From Deltaproteobacteria bacterium (GTDB lineage: Bacteria; Myxococcota_A; UBA796; GCA-2862545): a DNA stretch of 64,000 nucleotides. Both the position numbers and the translations under genes were made by a program. Below, piece after piece: positions 1-8,400 of the stretch; position 1 is the stretch's first letter; each line of letters starts with the position of its first letter. Location of the stretch: NCBI GenBank assembly GCA_007693595.1, contig REDI01000082.1, positions 1 through 64,000 on the forward strand, in the 5' to 3' direction. Below the pieces are notes generated by a model that was given only the letters and a program-made list of their open reading frames with translations, was not told where the DNA came from and made no database searches.

Positions 1-75
1 CCGTGTCCGTGTCGACGTCCGTGTCCGTATCCGTGTCGACGTCCGTGTCCGTGTCAACGTCCGTGTCGGTGTCGA
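1..75 (-). repeat. Tandem Asp-Thr/Asp-Val codon repeat
   Basis: Alternating gtgtcc / gtgtcgacgtcc units read on the minus strand as Asp-Thr-Asp-Val-Asp-Thr codons. This low-complexity acidic tract lies in the C-terminal part of the secreted protein and continues off the window edge. It probably acts as a flexible, possibly calcium-binding, spacer and may vary in length between strains. Confidence 0.75.
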
Positions 76-1225
76 AACTGGGGGCAATGCAGGATCGGGG
101 CCTGAAGAGATCCGGGTCAATCTCGGGGGAAGCCGCCGTGTAGACGAACCCTATCTGGAGGGGTGAGGAGTCGGTCTCGCGCTCTGAGAACCAGACGACG
201 TACTCGTCACCGACGGCTGTGGCCTCCCAGTGGCGCCACTGCAAATCATCGTCCCAGGTAAAGAAGGGGCTGTCCGCGGTCAGAAACCACTCCGCACCGT
301 CGGCGCTGGTGGCGCGACCCCACCCTGCCGAGAGGATGCCCCCGCCGTCGGTGGCGCGCCCCCCGTTGAACAGCGAGAAGGGGAAGGCCGTGGTGGGATC
401 GGTACACAGCGAAGAGGGGTTGAAGAGCTCGGACTGGGTCCACCCCGCCGTCCCGGGACGGAGCACGGGCTCCCGCTCCCCGAGGTCGTCTCGGACAAAG
501 TCGAAACCCCCGTCGGGCACCGTCGAAGTAGCCAGGTAGATATCGGGGTTCTGCGAGAAGTACAAGTACCAGATCGGCTCTGGATCTTCGGGCCGCTTCA
601 CCCGCGTGACCGATGGAAAGCCAAAGTCCGCCCCGACCTGGAGCACGGGGTCGTCGCCCGGTACGACGAAGTTCTCGCCGTCGGTCGATGTGGCGTAGCC
701 AACCCCGACAAATCGACTGGAACCCCACTTCTCTTCTTCTTCGGTGGAGATGTTCCTGCGCTTCTGCTCGGCCTTGAAGTAGAGGTGCCACTCCCCGGTC
801 TCGGCGTCGAACATGACGTTGGGCTGAGCCGCCTGACAGTGGTAGAAAGTGTCGGGCTGCGGGATCAGAACGGGCACTTCGTCGGCGACCCAGTTCAACC
901 CGTCTTCGGATGTGGCACGCCCGATACCCCAGACGACCCGATTGGCCGCGCCGTCGAAGGCGCGACAATTGTCGAAGCCTTCTTCTCCGCCGACCTCGGT
1001 CAGGAAGGTCTCGCTCAAGAACATCTCGAAGAACATGACGAACTTCTCGCCATCGTAGGCGACCGTAGGCGAGCCCGCGCCCCGCCGCGAGTAGTCCGAG
1101 ACCATGTCGCCGGTGATGAGCCAGGTGGGCTCACCATCCTCCTCGGCATCGTAGAACTCGAAGTCCAAGGCGAGGGCTGGCGAGGCCACAAAGACGGCCA
1201 AGGAGAGGGCCAGGGTGCGGGTCAT
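1..1225 (-). CDS. Secreted beta-propeller (glycosyl-hydrolase-like) protein, 3' end outside window
   Basis: About 408 codons read leftward from the ATG at 1225 with no stop before the window edge, so the C-terminus is missing. A GGAG sits 7 nt before the ATG. The N-terminus is a clear signal peptide (hydrophobic core ending Ala-Leu-Ala before Leu-Asp-Phe). The mature part has repeated short beta-type segments of the kind 'GxGYATSxDGxNFV', 'GxGRATSxDGLNWV' and 'GWGRATSADGAEWF', plus 'WHLYFKAE' and 'WYLYFSQN', which resemble the blades of GH43/GH32-type five-bladed propellers. The visible end is an Asp-Thr/Asp-Val tract, typical of spacers before surface anchors in Myxococcota. Enzyme activity and substrate cannot be assigned. 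Coding sense is certain, family is inferred. Confidence 0.8.
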   Translation of the reverse strand, partial: MTRTLALSLAVFVASPALALDFEFYDAEEDGEPTWLITGDMVSDYSRRGAGSPTVAYDGEKFVMFFEMFLSETFLTEVGGEEGFDNCRAFDGAANRVVWGIGRATSEDGLNWVADEVPVLIPQPDTFYHCQAAQPNVMFDAETGEWHLYFKAEQKRRNISTEEEEKWGSSRFVGVGYATSTDGENFVVPGDDPVLQVGADFGFPSVTRVKRPEDPEPIWYLYFSQNPDIYLATSTVPDGGFDFVRDDLGEREPVLRPGTAGWTQSELFNPSSLCTDPTTAFPFSLFNGGRATDGGGILSAGWGRATSADGAEWFLTADSPFFTWDDDLQWRHWEATAVGDEYVVWFSERETDSSPLQIGFVYTAASPEIDPDLFRPRSCIAPSFDTDTDVDTDTDVDTDTDTDVDTDT

Positions 1226-1389
1226 GATGCGTCTCCGGATATGAGGGAAGATCTGGAAATAAGGTGGAAGACAGATGGGATATAGCACAGCGTCAACGGG
1301 GATAGCCGCCTCCGGTTCCGCTCCCCCTATCGTTGAACATGTCATAGGGGAAGAGGATCCATCAACCCTCGTTGACGCGGACCTCGTCC

Positions 1390-1418
1390 TTGACGCGGAG
1401 CGACGGGCCGGCTAAGCG
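1390..1418 (+). promoter_or_regulatory. Possible sigma-70-type promoter for rpmJ
   Basis: TTGACG at 1390-1395 is followed after 17 nt by TAAGCG at 1413-1418, about 60 nt upstream of the rpmJ start. A second TTGACG lies a little upstream. The -10 box is a weak match, so this is only a candidate. Confidence 0.3.
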
Positions 1419-1478
1419 CGGCGGGTTCAACCTCCTCGGGAAGCGACCCCTCGCCCCCGACACGCTCTGGAGCCCGTC

Positions 1479-1625
1479 ATGAAGTGCGCCAATAGCCTTC
1501 GCAGCCTCAAGAAGCGCCACAAGGACTGTCAGGTGGTCCGGCGCCGGGGCCGCGTCTACGTCATCAACAAGACCAACCCCCGCTTCAAGGCGCGGCAGGG
1601 TTCTGTCAAGAAGAAGCGCGGCTGA
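1479..1625 (+). CDS. rpmJ: 50S ribosomal protein L36, zinc-free (type B) form
   Basis: The 48-codon ORF encodes a basic protein with the L36 signature: '[17 protein letters not shown]' at the N-terminus, then '[21 protein letters not shown]' around residues 22-42, ending in a Lys/Arg tail. It matches the YkgO-type (C-minus) paralogue: the CxxC zinc pair of type A L36 is absent and the later Cys is replaced by Asn (residue 30-31 region), leaving only Cys3 and Cys17. GGAG lies 6 nt before the ATG. L36 binds 23S rRNA in the large subunit. The gene stands alone, away from any ribosomal operon, as is usual for the second, zinc-independent copy. Confidence 0.93.
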   Translation: MKCANSLRSLKKRHKDCQVVRRRGRVYVINKTNPRFKARQGSVKKKRG

Positions 1626-1775
1626 ACCAGACCTCCGGCTAGGCTCCAGGGTCGAAACGCCGGTCCATGTTTCTACCGCCTCTTCGAGCGCCCCCCTCTC
1701 GGCGGGGCGTTTGCCGTTTAAGCTCAGAGAGCGTAAGACGTAGATCCTCCGTCCCTCTCCTTCTCCGAGGCCTAC

Positions 1776-2048
1776 GTGTCCCCAAGCAAGAAGCGCGGCC
1801 CACGAGTCCCTGGGTCCCAACACCTGTCGAAACAAGCCTACCAGCGAGAGATCGAGCGGCAGGCACTCAGCTCGTTCACCCGCAACCCCTTCGGACGTGA
1901 AGTCTACCGCTGGTACACGCGGTGGCGCACTGGGGCCTTGCTGCGGCCCAGGTATGTGATCGGCGCGATCGTCGCCGTCATGGGCTTTCTCGCCATGGCG
2001 TGCATGGGGTGCTTCGGCGCCGTCGGGGTCTGGATCGGCCTGCAATAG
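1776..2048 (+). CDS. Small membrane protein, function unknown
   Basis: 90 codons from a GTG with GAGG six nt upstream. Residues 1-58 are basic and polar. Residues about 60-88 form one hydrophobic helix rich in Gly, Ala and Met (VIGAIVAVMGFLAMACMGCF), so the protein is predicted to be anchored by its C-terminus with the basic part in the cytoplasm. I recognise no family. It lies between rpmJ and the FKBP gene on the same strand, with 128 nt before the latter. Confidence 0.6.
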   Translation: MSPSKKRGPRVPGSQHLSKQAYQREIERQALSSFTRNPFGREVYRWYTRWRTGALLRPRYVIGAIVAVMGFLAMACMGCFGAVGVWIGLQ

Positions 2049-2176
2049 CAGTCCGCCGGGGTCTCTCCCCTTCATCTCCCGCTTCGAACGCAGCCCCGAC
2101 GGGGCCCCGTCGGCCGGTACGCGGTGGTCTGTTCTCGGTGGCTGCGGTACATACCCGGCCTCAACCCGGAGCCAAC

Positions 2177-3550
2177 GTGAACAAGAACACTTATCTCCCC
2201 GTCTTCGCTCTCGGAGGTCTCTTCGCTGCCGTCGGCGTCGGCGCGATCCTCTTCTTCCCGCCGAGCCCACCCTCCGGTGAGATCGAGCCCCGAACCATCG
2301 ATCGCGCGTCTTCCAAGGCGAGCGAGAAGGCTGCCCCCGCGTCTCCCCAGACCGAGCGCGTCGCCCAAGCACCCGCCCCATCCAAGGACGATCCGGTCCC
2401 GACCAAGGTCGACGAGAGCGACTACCGCGTCCTGGACAGTGGCCTGAAGATCGCGGATCTTGAGGTCGGCCAAGGTGCCAGCCCCGTCGAAGGACAGATG
2501 GTCAAAGTCCACTACTCAGGCTGGCTCGCCTCGGATGGCTCCCTGTTCGACAGCTCGGTGAAGCGCGGTGTGCCCGCCGAGTTCAGCCTCGTACGCGGGG
2601 GCCTGATCGAAGGCTGGATCGTCGGCCTCGCCGACATGAAGGTGGGGGGCAAGCGCCAACTCATCATTCCGCCGGAGCTGGCCTACGGCGACCAAGGCCA
2701 AAGCAAAATTCCGGCCAACAGCACGCTCATCTTCGACATCGAGCTGCTCGAGCTCGGCGAGGTCCGCCGGGTACCCGACCTGCCCGATCAGGACTGGTCC
2801 GAGGCGCGGGAGCTGGACGATGGGGTCAAGGTGGTCGTCCTCACCCAGGGCGAGGGCCCGGCGGTCCAAGAGCGGTCGGTCGTCCGAACGGAGCTCACCC
2901 TGTGGACCTCCGAAGGCAAGCTCTTCGCCTCAACCTACCAAGGGCGCGGCCCCCGCTCCGCTGCGACCTTCCTCAAGGGGGCGCCACCGCCGGCAGGCGA
3001 GCCCCTCCCCGGCCTCGGGATCGCGCTATCGGACATGAAGGCCGGAGAGAGCCGGCTCGCCCTGCTCCCCCCCAAGACCGCCTTCGGCGACCAGAACCTA
3101 CCCGCGAACGTACCTCCGAACGACACGATCACCGCTCAGATCGACCTCCTCGACGTCGGAGCACCCCGCGTTCCGCCCAGCGCTCCTCCCAAGGTCGATC
3201 CCAGCGCCTTGGTCACGACGGACAGCGGATTGCAGTACGCAGAGCTCGAGGAAGGCGAAGGGACTCCCCCGTCCGAGAGCGCCGTCGTCGAGGTCGATTT
3301 CACGGGCTGGACCCCGGAGGGCGTGGTGGTGGAGTCGTCGATGAACCAGGCGAACGCCGTCACCTTCATGATCTCGCGCACGCCGATCATGCCCGCTTGG
3401 AAGGAGGCCCTCTCCACCATGAAGCCCGGTGGACGTCGTCTCCTCGTGGTTCCGCCTGAGCTTGGTTACGGTCCGCAGGGCCGCGGCGACATTCCTGGCG
3501 ACGTCCCGCTCACCTACGTGCTGGAGCTCCGAGAAGTCAAGCGACCGTAG
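2177..3550 (+). CDS. Membrane-anchored protein with three tandem FKBP-type PPIase domains
   Basis: 457 residues. I chose the GTG at 2177 because GGAG lies 7 nt upstream and the protein then begins with an N-terminal membrane segment (residues about 6-27) followed by a Pro/Ala/Lys linker to residue 80. Domain 1 (about 83-190) keeps the FKBP active-site set: 'VHYSGW', 'FDSS', 'GLIEGW', 'LAYGDQG' and 'IPANSTLIFDIELL'. Domain 2 (about 205-325) has lost most of these. Domain 3 (about 345-457) is intermediate ('VDFTGW', 'PAWKEAL', 'LGYGPQG'). Domain 1 is the likely active prolyl isomerase and the others may bind clients. The anchor suggests work on exported proteins on the outer face of the inner membrane. 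Confidence 0.9.
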   Translation: MNKNTYLPVFALGGLFAAVGVGAILFFPPSPPSGEIEPRTIDRASSKASEKAAPASPQTERVAQAPAPSKDDPVPTKVDESDYRVLDSGLKIADLEVGQGASPVEGQMVKVHYSGWLASDGSLFDSSVKRGVPAEFSLVRGGLIEGWIVGLADMKVGGKRQLIIPPELAYGDQGQSKIPANSTLIFDIELLELGEVRRVPDLPDQDWSEARELDDGVKVVVLTQGEGPAVQERSVVRTELTLWTSEGKLFASTYQGRGPRSAATFLKGAPPPAGEPLPGLGIALSDMKAGESRLALLPPKTAFGDQNLPANVPPNDTITAQIDLLDVGAPRVPPSAPPKVDPSALVTTDSGLQYAELEEGEGTPPSESAVVEVDFTGWTPEGVVVESSMNQANAVTFMISRTPIMPAWKEALSTMKPGGRRLLVVPPELGYGPQGRGDIPGDVPLTYVLELREVKRP

Positions 3551-3610
3551 TCCCGCCGTGTCGCGCCTCAGGCACCCCAGGGGCGAGAGGTCGCCAGGGG
3601 TCGCTCCCGT

Positions 3611-4354
3611 TCAGGGAACCTGTCGCAAGCGCTGATCAGCCAGACTGGTCTCGACCATAAAGCGTCGCTCATCGGAGGTACGAAGGAGCTGCCGCACCCG
3701 GCGTTGGGTGACGTTCAGCGCCGCAGCGAGGGCCTCGTTGCCGTAGCCGTGGTCTCGACCGACCTGGACAAAGAGCGCGAAGCAAGCGGGGTCGGCCGGA
3801 AACACGCCGATCACCGCTGCGGCGACGCGGAGGATGAGCTCGATGGAGGGTCGCTCCTCGGTCGGTGGCCACCCGAGGGGAAGGGGGCCTCCCCCACAAG
3901 CCCGATGGATCGATGCGGTGTCGACACGCGCCCGAAGCGGAGAAGGATCGTAGAAGTTCGCGACGCGGAACCCAAGCAGATCACGGTGGCTGGACCAAGG
4001 GCTCTCGAGGGGGCTCTCGCCGGGCCGCAGCGGCGTGCCGTGGATCTGGGCCACCGCCTCGGGGAGCTCACCCGTGAAGACCTCGCGCACCGTCTCGACG
4101 AAGAGCAGCCGCTCGCCTTGAGCACGGGCCCGTCGGACCGTGCCGACCTTCACCCCGCGCAGCACGTTGGAGCGCCCTTCGACCGTGCCGACCAGCAGGA
4201 CCCGCAGCACCTCGTCGCTCAGTCCGAAGCAGAGCAGCTCGACCTGGGCGCGCTTCGCGCTCCGCGCGAGCCGAGCGAGGAGCTCGTACTTGAAGCTGGC
4301 TCTGGCCCGCAAGGACGCTGCGCCCCACATATGAAGCTCGATCCACTCGACCAT
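3611..4354 (-). CDS. Y1-transposase-like (RAYT family) protein without catalytic residues, with C-terminal helix-turn-helix
   Basis: 247 residues. The ATG at 4354 has a perfect AGGAGG 6 nt upstream. Residues about 20-150 follow the layout of REP-associated tyrosine transposases: a helix 'ELLARLARSAKRAQVELL', then a strand where the family has Met-Pro-Asn-His-Val-His but this protein has 'LSDEVLRVLL', and later 'QIHGTPLRPG...SPWSSHRDLLG' in place of 'YIHLNPVRAG...YPWSSYRAYLG'. Both metal-binding histidines and the nucleophilic tyrosine (replaced by Gln) are gone. Residues about 175-240 look like the DnaA-domain-IV/HTH tail found on many such proteins ('ALAAALNVTQRRVRQLL'). It is probably a domesticated DNA-binding protein rather than an active transposase. 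Family call is by motif alignment. Confidence 0.7.
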   Translation of the reverse strand: MVEWIELHMWGAASLRARASFKYELLARLARSAKRAQVELLCFGLSDEVLRVLLVGTVEGRSNVLRGVKVGTVRRARAQGERLLFVETVREVFTGELPEAVAQIHGTPLRPGESPLESPWSSHRDLLGFRVANFYDPSPLRARVDTASIHRACGGGPLPLGWPPTEERPSIELILRVAAAVIGVFPADPACFALFVQVGRDHGYGNEALAAALNVTQRRVRQLLRTSDERRFMVETSLADQRLRQVP

Positions 4355-4367
4355 CGCACACCTCCTC

Positions 4368-4379
4368 GTTCGACCGAAC
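4368..4379. promoter_or_regulatory. Short palindrome beside the RBS of the Y1-like gene
   Basis: GTTCG-AC-CGAAC is a perfect 5-bp palindrome with a 2-nt centre, lying 1 nt upstream of the AGGAGG of the Y1-like gene. It could be an operator or a small hairpin affecting its translation. Function not shown. Confidence 0.35.
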
Positions 4380-4441
4380 AAGGAGCAGGGCGTGTGCCAA
4401 CCCAAAGAGGGCGTTTGTCCGTATGCTCGACCGACCTCCGT

Positions 4442-4481
4442 CGACGACCGTCAGACATCCGTCAGTGAACGACGGTCGTCG
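4442..4481. repeat. Perfect 11-bp inverted repeat with 18-nt loop
   Basis: Arms CGACGACCGTC (4442-4452) and GACGGTCGTCG (4471-4481) are perfect complements. They start immediately after the stop of the Nudix gene (minus strand) and precede the Y1-like gene. There is no T-run, so it is either a factor-dependent terminator hairpin or a REP-like palindrome; RAYT proteins are classically associated with REP palindromes. Confidence 0.6.
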
Positions 4482-5270
4482 TCAGTCGCGGTCGGACCAC
4501 CAGCGCCCCTGGGCGAAGGTGATCTCCGTCGGCAGGTGCTCGCGAGGGGGGTCCGGGTGGAGCTCGTGACCTGGTAGAAGCAAGGCGAGCCCGCCAGGTC
4601 GACTCTGGAGGATCGGAGTGATGGGCCTGGGATCGAAGAGGTGGCGGCGCAGCCCTTCGAGGTCACGAGCTCGCTGAAGCTGACGCAGCGTCCACCACGT
4701 CGGCGGAGCCATCGGCAAGCGTCCACCCTCAGCGGCCGCGACAGCCTCGTCGATGGGCAGCCACGCGCTGTCCACCGTCTCGCCGGCGTCATGTCGTGCG
4801 TGCACCTCTCCGACTTCTGCCAGGAAGAACCAGGTGTCGTAGCGACGCGGCTCCTCGGCGGGAGTGACCCAGCGCGACCACGGACGCATACGCCCCAGTT
4901 CAAGCGTTCGTCCGGGTTCCTTGAGCAGCTCGGACAGCGAGAGGGAGGGCGGTCTGGAGGTCAGCGCGGCCCGCTCCGCCGCGGAGGGCGGGAGGGGACC
5001 GAGCCAGATCCCGCTCTCTTCGAAGGTCTCGCGAGCAGCCGCCACCCGGATCGCCGGGGAGGGCTTCCGATCGTCGGCGGCGGGACCGGAGGCCACCCCG
5101 AGGGCGGACGCGACCTCGGCATCTGCCGTATCGACCCGCCCACCGGGAAAGACCCATGCATGAGGCATGAAGGCTACGGCGCGGTTGCGGCGCACCATGA
5201 AGACCTCAAAGCCAGGGGAGGCCTCTCGCACGACGATGACGGTCGCGGCTGGGCGAACAGGTGGTGTCAT
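4482..5270 (-). CDS. Nudix hydrolase of the NUDT19 (acyl-CoA diphosphatase-like) type
   Basis: 262 residues from an ATG with GAGG just upstream. The N-terminus 'AATVIVVREASPGFEVFMVRR' is the first Nudix strand. The Nudix box is split: 'FPGGRVD' at about residue 42 and 'AAARETFEESGI' at about 78, separated by an insertion of about 30 residues, as in the NUDT19/RP2p subgroup. The catalytic REUXEEXGU core is intact (RETFEESGI). The family hydrolyses nucleoside diphosphate-linked compounds, and NUDT19 members prefer CoA and acyl-CoA esters. A C-terminal region with 'LPMAPPTWWTLRQLQ' is also typical. Substrate is inferred from the subgroup only. Confidence 0.88.
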   Translation of the reverse strand: MTPPVRPAATVIVVREASPGFEVFMVRRNRAVAFMPHAWVFPGGRVDTADAEVASALGVASGPAADDRKPSPAIRVAAARETFEESGIWLGPLPPSAAERAALTSRPPSLSLSELLKEPGRTLELGRMRPWSRWVTPAEEPRRYDTWFFLAEVGEVHARHDAGETVDSAWLPIDEAVAAAEGGRLPMAPPTWWTLRQLQRARDLEGLRRHLFDPRPITPILQSRPGGLALLLPGHELHPDPPREHLPTEITFAQGRWWSDRD

Positions 5271-5436
5271 AGTTCCTCGGATCGCGGCAGAGCCGACCCC
5301 GTATCGCCCGAAGGCTTCCTCCGCCGTCGGCCTGCGGCTATACTGGAGAAACCGAAGAGAAATGATGGCGTCTTAGGCATCCTATTCGCCCCACCTCCCC
5401 TCGCTCGAGCCCCTCCATCTTCCGCCGACTCGCAGC

Positions 5437-8400
5437 ATGCAGTACGATGCCGCCGTGAGTCTCGTCTCGACGCCAACGCTCCTCGTGCTCTGCCTCGGCC
5501 TGCCGGGGATGGGTCCGCACGTCGCCTACGCCCAGCCAGCCGAAGTGGCCGAGCTGGCGCAGGATCCTGCGGTCCAAGTCCAGAAGCATCAAGCCTTCAT
5601 CAACGTCTACCGCACCCGCGCCCAGGGGAGCCTGACCTGGACCGTGAGCGTGCTCGATCCCGAACGCGCCAACGGCACCCCCGCCCCGCCTGAGCTCGAC
5701 GGCGCCACCTCCCAGGGAGCGAGCATCCGCTTCGGGGAGCTCCGCGTGCCGAGCGACCTTTCCCCAGGAGCCGTCCTGACCTTTCAAGGACCGCTCAAGC
5801 TGGACTCCGGCGCCTACGCTCCCTCGGGACGCTTCGCGACGGTGCCGGGCCAAGTGATCGAGCGCGCCGAGCTAGTGGTCAAGTCGAGCGGAGCTCCCCT
5901 GTCGGTCTGGACCGATGATCAAGGGCAGGCGGAGTGGAGCTCTCCCCGCTTCAACGAGCTCCGTGTGGTCTGGCGCGATCTCGACGAGAACGACGCCGCC
6001 GAGGCCGTCTGGAGCGCCTCCGACGACTGGCTGAGCGCGGGCAAGACCCTCCAGCGGCAGGTCGAGTCCCTCCTCACCAGCAACATCGGGCGCAACTTCA
6101 CCCGCGAGCTGGCTGGCTATACGGCGACCTCCGCCACCGAGGCGGTCTTCGAGTCGATCAAGCTCGTGTCCGGCCCCGACGTCGGCTGGAGCGGCCGCCC
6201 CGCAGCCCGAGTCATCGCCGAAGGCTCCGGCACCCGCTCCGAACGCGGGCTCGTGCTGCTCTCGGTCCTTCGGGCCGCAGGGTACGATCCCATTCCCGGC
6301 CTCTACCGACCCGGCTCCTCCGACGGCACCGTGCCGACCAGCATCGCCGTCCCGTCCATGCTCCAGCGCCCTGTCATCGCCGTGCCCATGGGCGACCACA
6401 TGCTGTGGATCGATCCAGGCGCGGAGTGGGTCAAGCTTCCCGCCCTGCCCAGTGAGCTGAGCGGCGCGATCGCCTGGCTGCCAGGAGACCTCCCTCGCCA
6501 GGTGGTCGCGCAGGGCTCCATCGACGGCACCGTCTCGATCTCCGGCGAAGTCAACCCCGAACGGCTCGGTTCATCCACCTTCAACCTGACGATCACGGCC
6601 ACGGGGGCGGCCAGGGAGTCTTTGCGACAGCAGCTCTCGACCCTCGACGAGAAGAGCCGAGAGGCCTGGTTTCAAGATCTCGTCGCTCAGGCCCACCCTG
6701 ATCTCAGCCGGCTGACCCTCACCGTGAGCGGCGTTCGCGCCGCCGACAGACCGCTGTCGATCACCGCGCGGGGCCAGCTGGGCAAGCAGGTCGAGCCCAT
6801 CACCCAGGAGCTCTACAAGACCCCGGCAAGAACCGTCCTGGCCCCGAGCCTCGCGATCGCGTTGCCACCGCGGATCTCCATCCGCGAAGAGATCAGCATC
6901 CCCTCGCCTCCAGGCACCCGCTTGCTCACCGTCGCGCGGGCCCCGACCACGACCGACCCGAGCGCAATCATTAGCCAGCGCGCGCGTCGCGAGGCGGAAC
7001 GGATCACGCTTGTCACCGAGATCGAGCGACCGGATCGCCACCTCGCCAGCGGCGATGCTCGGCGCGCGAACGCAGCTCTCACTCAGGCCACCGCCTCGGG
7101 ACCGACCCTGCTCCACCTCACCGAGGCCTCGCCCCGGGCAGCCCGAAAGCTACGTTCCGCGTCCCTACCCGCCTCGGAGCGGGTCGCCCTCGAAGCCCTC
7201 ATCCTGTACCGCGCGGCGCGCACGGGGCCGACACGGCGCACCCTCAAGCGGTACATCGAGCCCATCGGGATCGGGCCGCTGTACGAGCAGCTCTCGTACT
7301 ACGACGCCCCTTCCGATCTCACGCGAGAGTTGATCGGTCTCGCGAAGACCGATGATCAGCGCATGGCGACCGTCCCCATCCTCGAAGCCATGGGTCGGCG
7401 CCAAGAGGCCTGGGAGCTCGCCGCCGAGGCCGCAGGAACCCAGATCCATCATGTGCGCGTCCTCGCGAGGCTCGCCATGGTCCGGCTCCAGCCGGAGTCC
7501 CCACCCGACGCGGCCAAGGATCCTGAGGGCGCGGAGCGCTGGAAGGACCCCATGGAGCTCCTCCAAGAGGCCGCCGCCTCTGCGGAACGCGCCGGCGCGG
7601 CTCACCCCGATCTCTCAGCCCTCGTGCTCGCGGCGAGGGGGCGCCTGCTCCTGAAGTTGGGCCAGAGCGAAGAGGCCGAGCTCCGGCTCGCCGACTCCGT
7701 CGCACAGTCCAACGACCCGCTCGTGATCTTGGATCTGGCTCAGGCTCAGATCGCCAACAACGCCCCGATCCAAGATGTGCGAGCCAATCTCGACGCGGCG
7801 ATCAAGGGCGCCAGCGCCAACCCCGAAGTCTACGGGCGGGCGGCCGACACCCTCTCGCGGCTCGGAGACACACGCAGGGCCGCGCGTCACGCGATGACCG
7901 CCGCCCGCCTCGCCGCCACCGATACGCTCGCCTGGTCCCGCGCCACCCAGATGGCCCTGGCCGACGGGGATCTCGTGGGTGCATTGGGTGCCGCCCGCCG
8001 CGCCTCCGATCTCGAACCGACACGAGTAGAGCTCGCCTCGGAGCTCACCCGACTCGCGATCCTCGCACGCCAAGACGAGATGGCCGCGGTCGGGCTCGGT
8101 CGCGGGGGAGAGAGCCCGGGCTTCGGAACCAGCGCGTCGGCCATGGAGCTCATCGGCGAGGTCCCCGAGCACGAGTTCCTGGCGGTCCTCCGGCACCACG
8201 ACGAAGAGGTCACCGCCGATCCCGGCTTGCTCTCGCTCCGCGCCGAGCTGGAGCTGGCCTCCGGCGACCGCGTTCGCGCCGTTCGCGACGGCACCTTGTT
8301 GGCTGCACGGCACAACATGGCACGGGGTACGCTCGTCGCCCATGGGGCCTCGATCGGGGCCGTCTGGAACTCGACCTCGAGCCGTGCCCTCGACTCCATC

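Noticed and set aside
230-1285. 351-codon ORF on the plus strand
   Set aside because: It is antisense to a minus-strand gene with signal peptide and clear protein-like composition that runs off the left edge.
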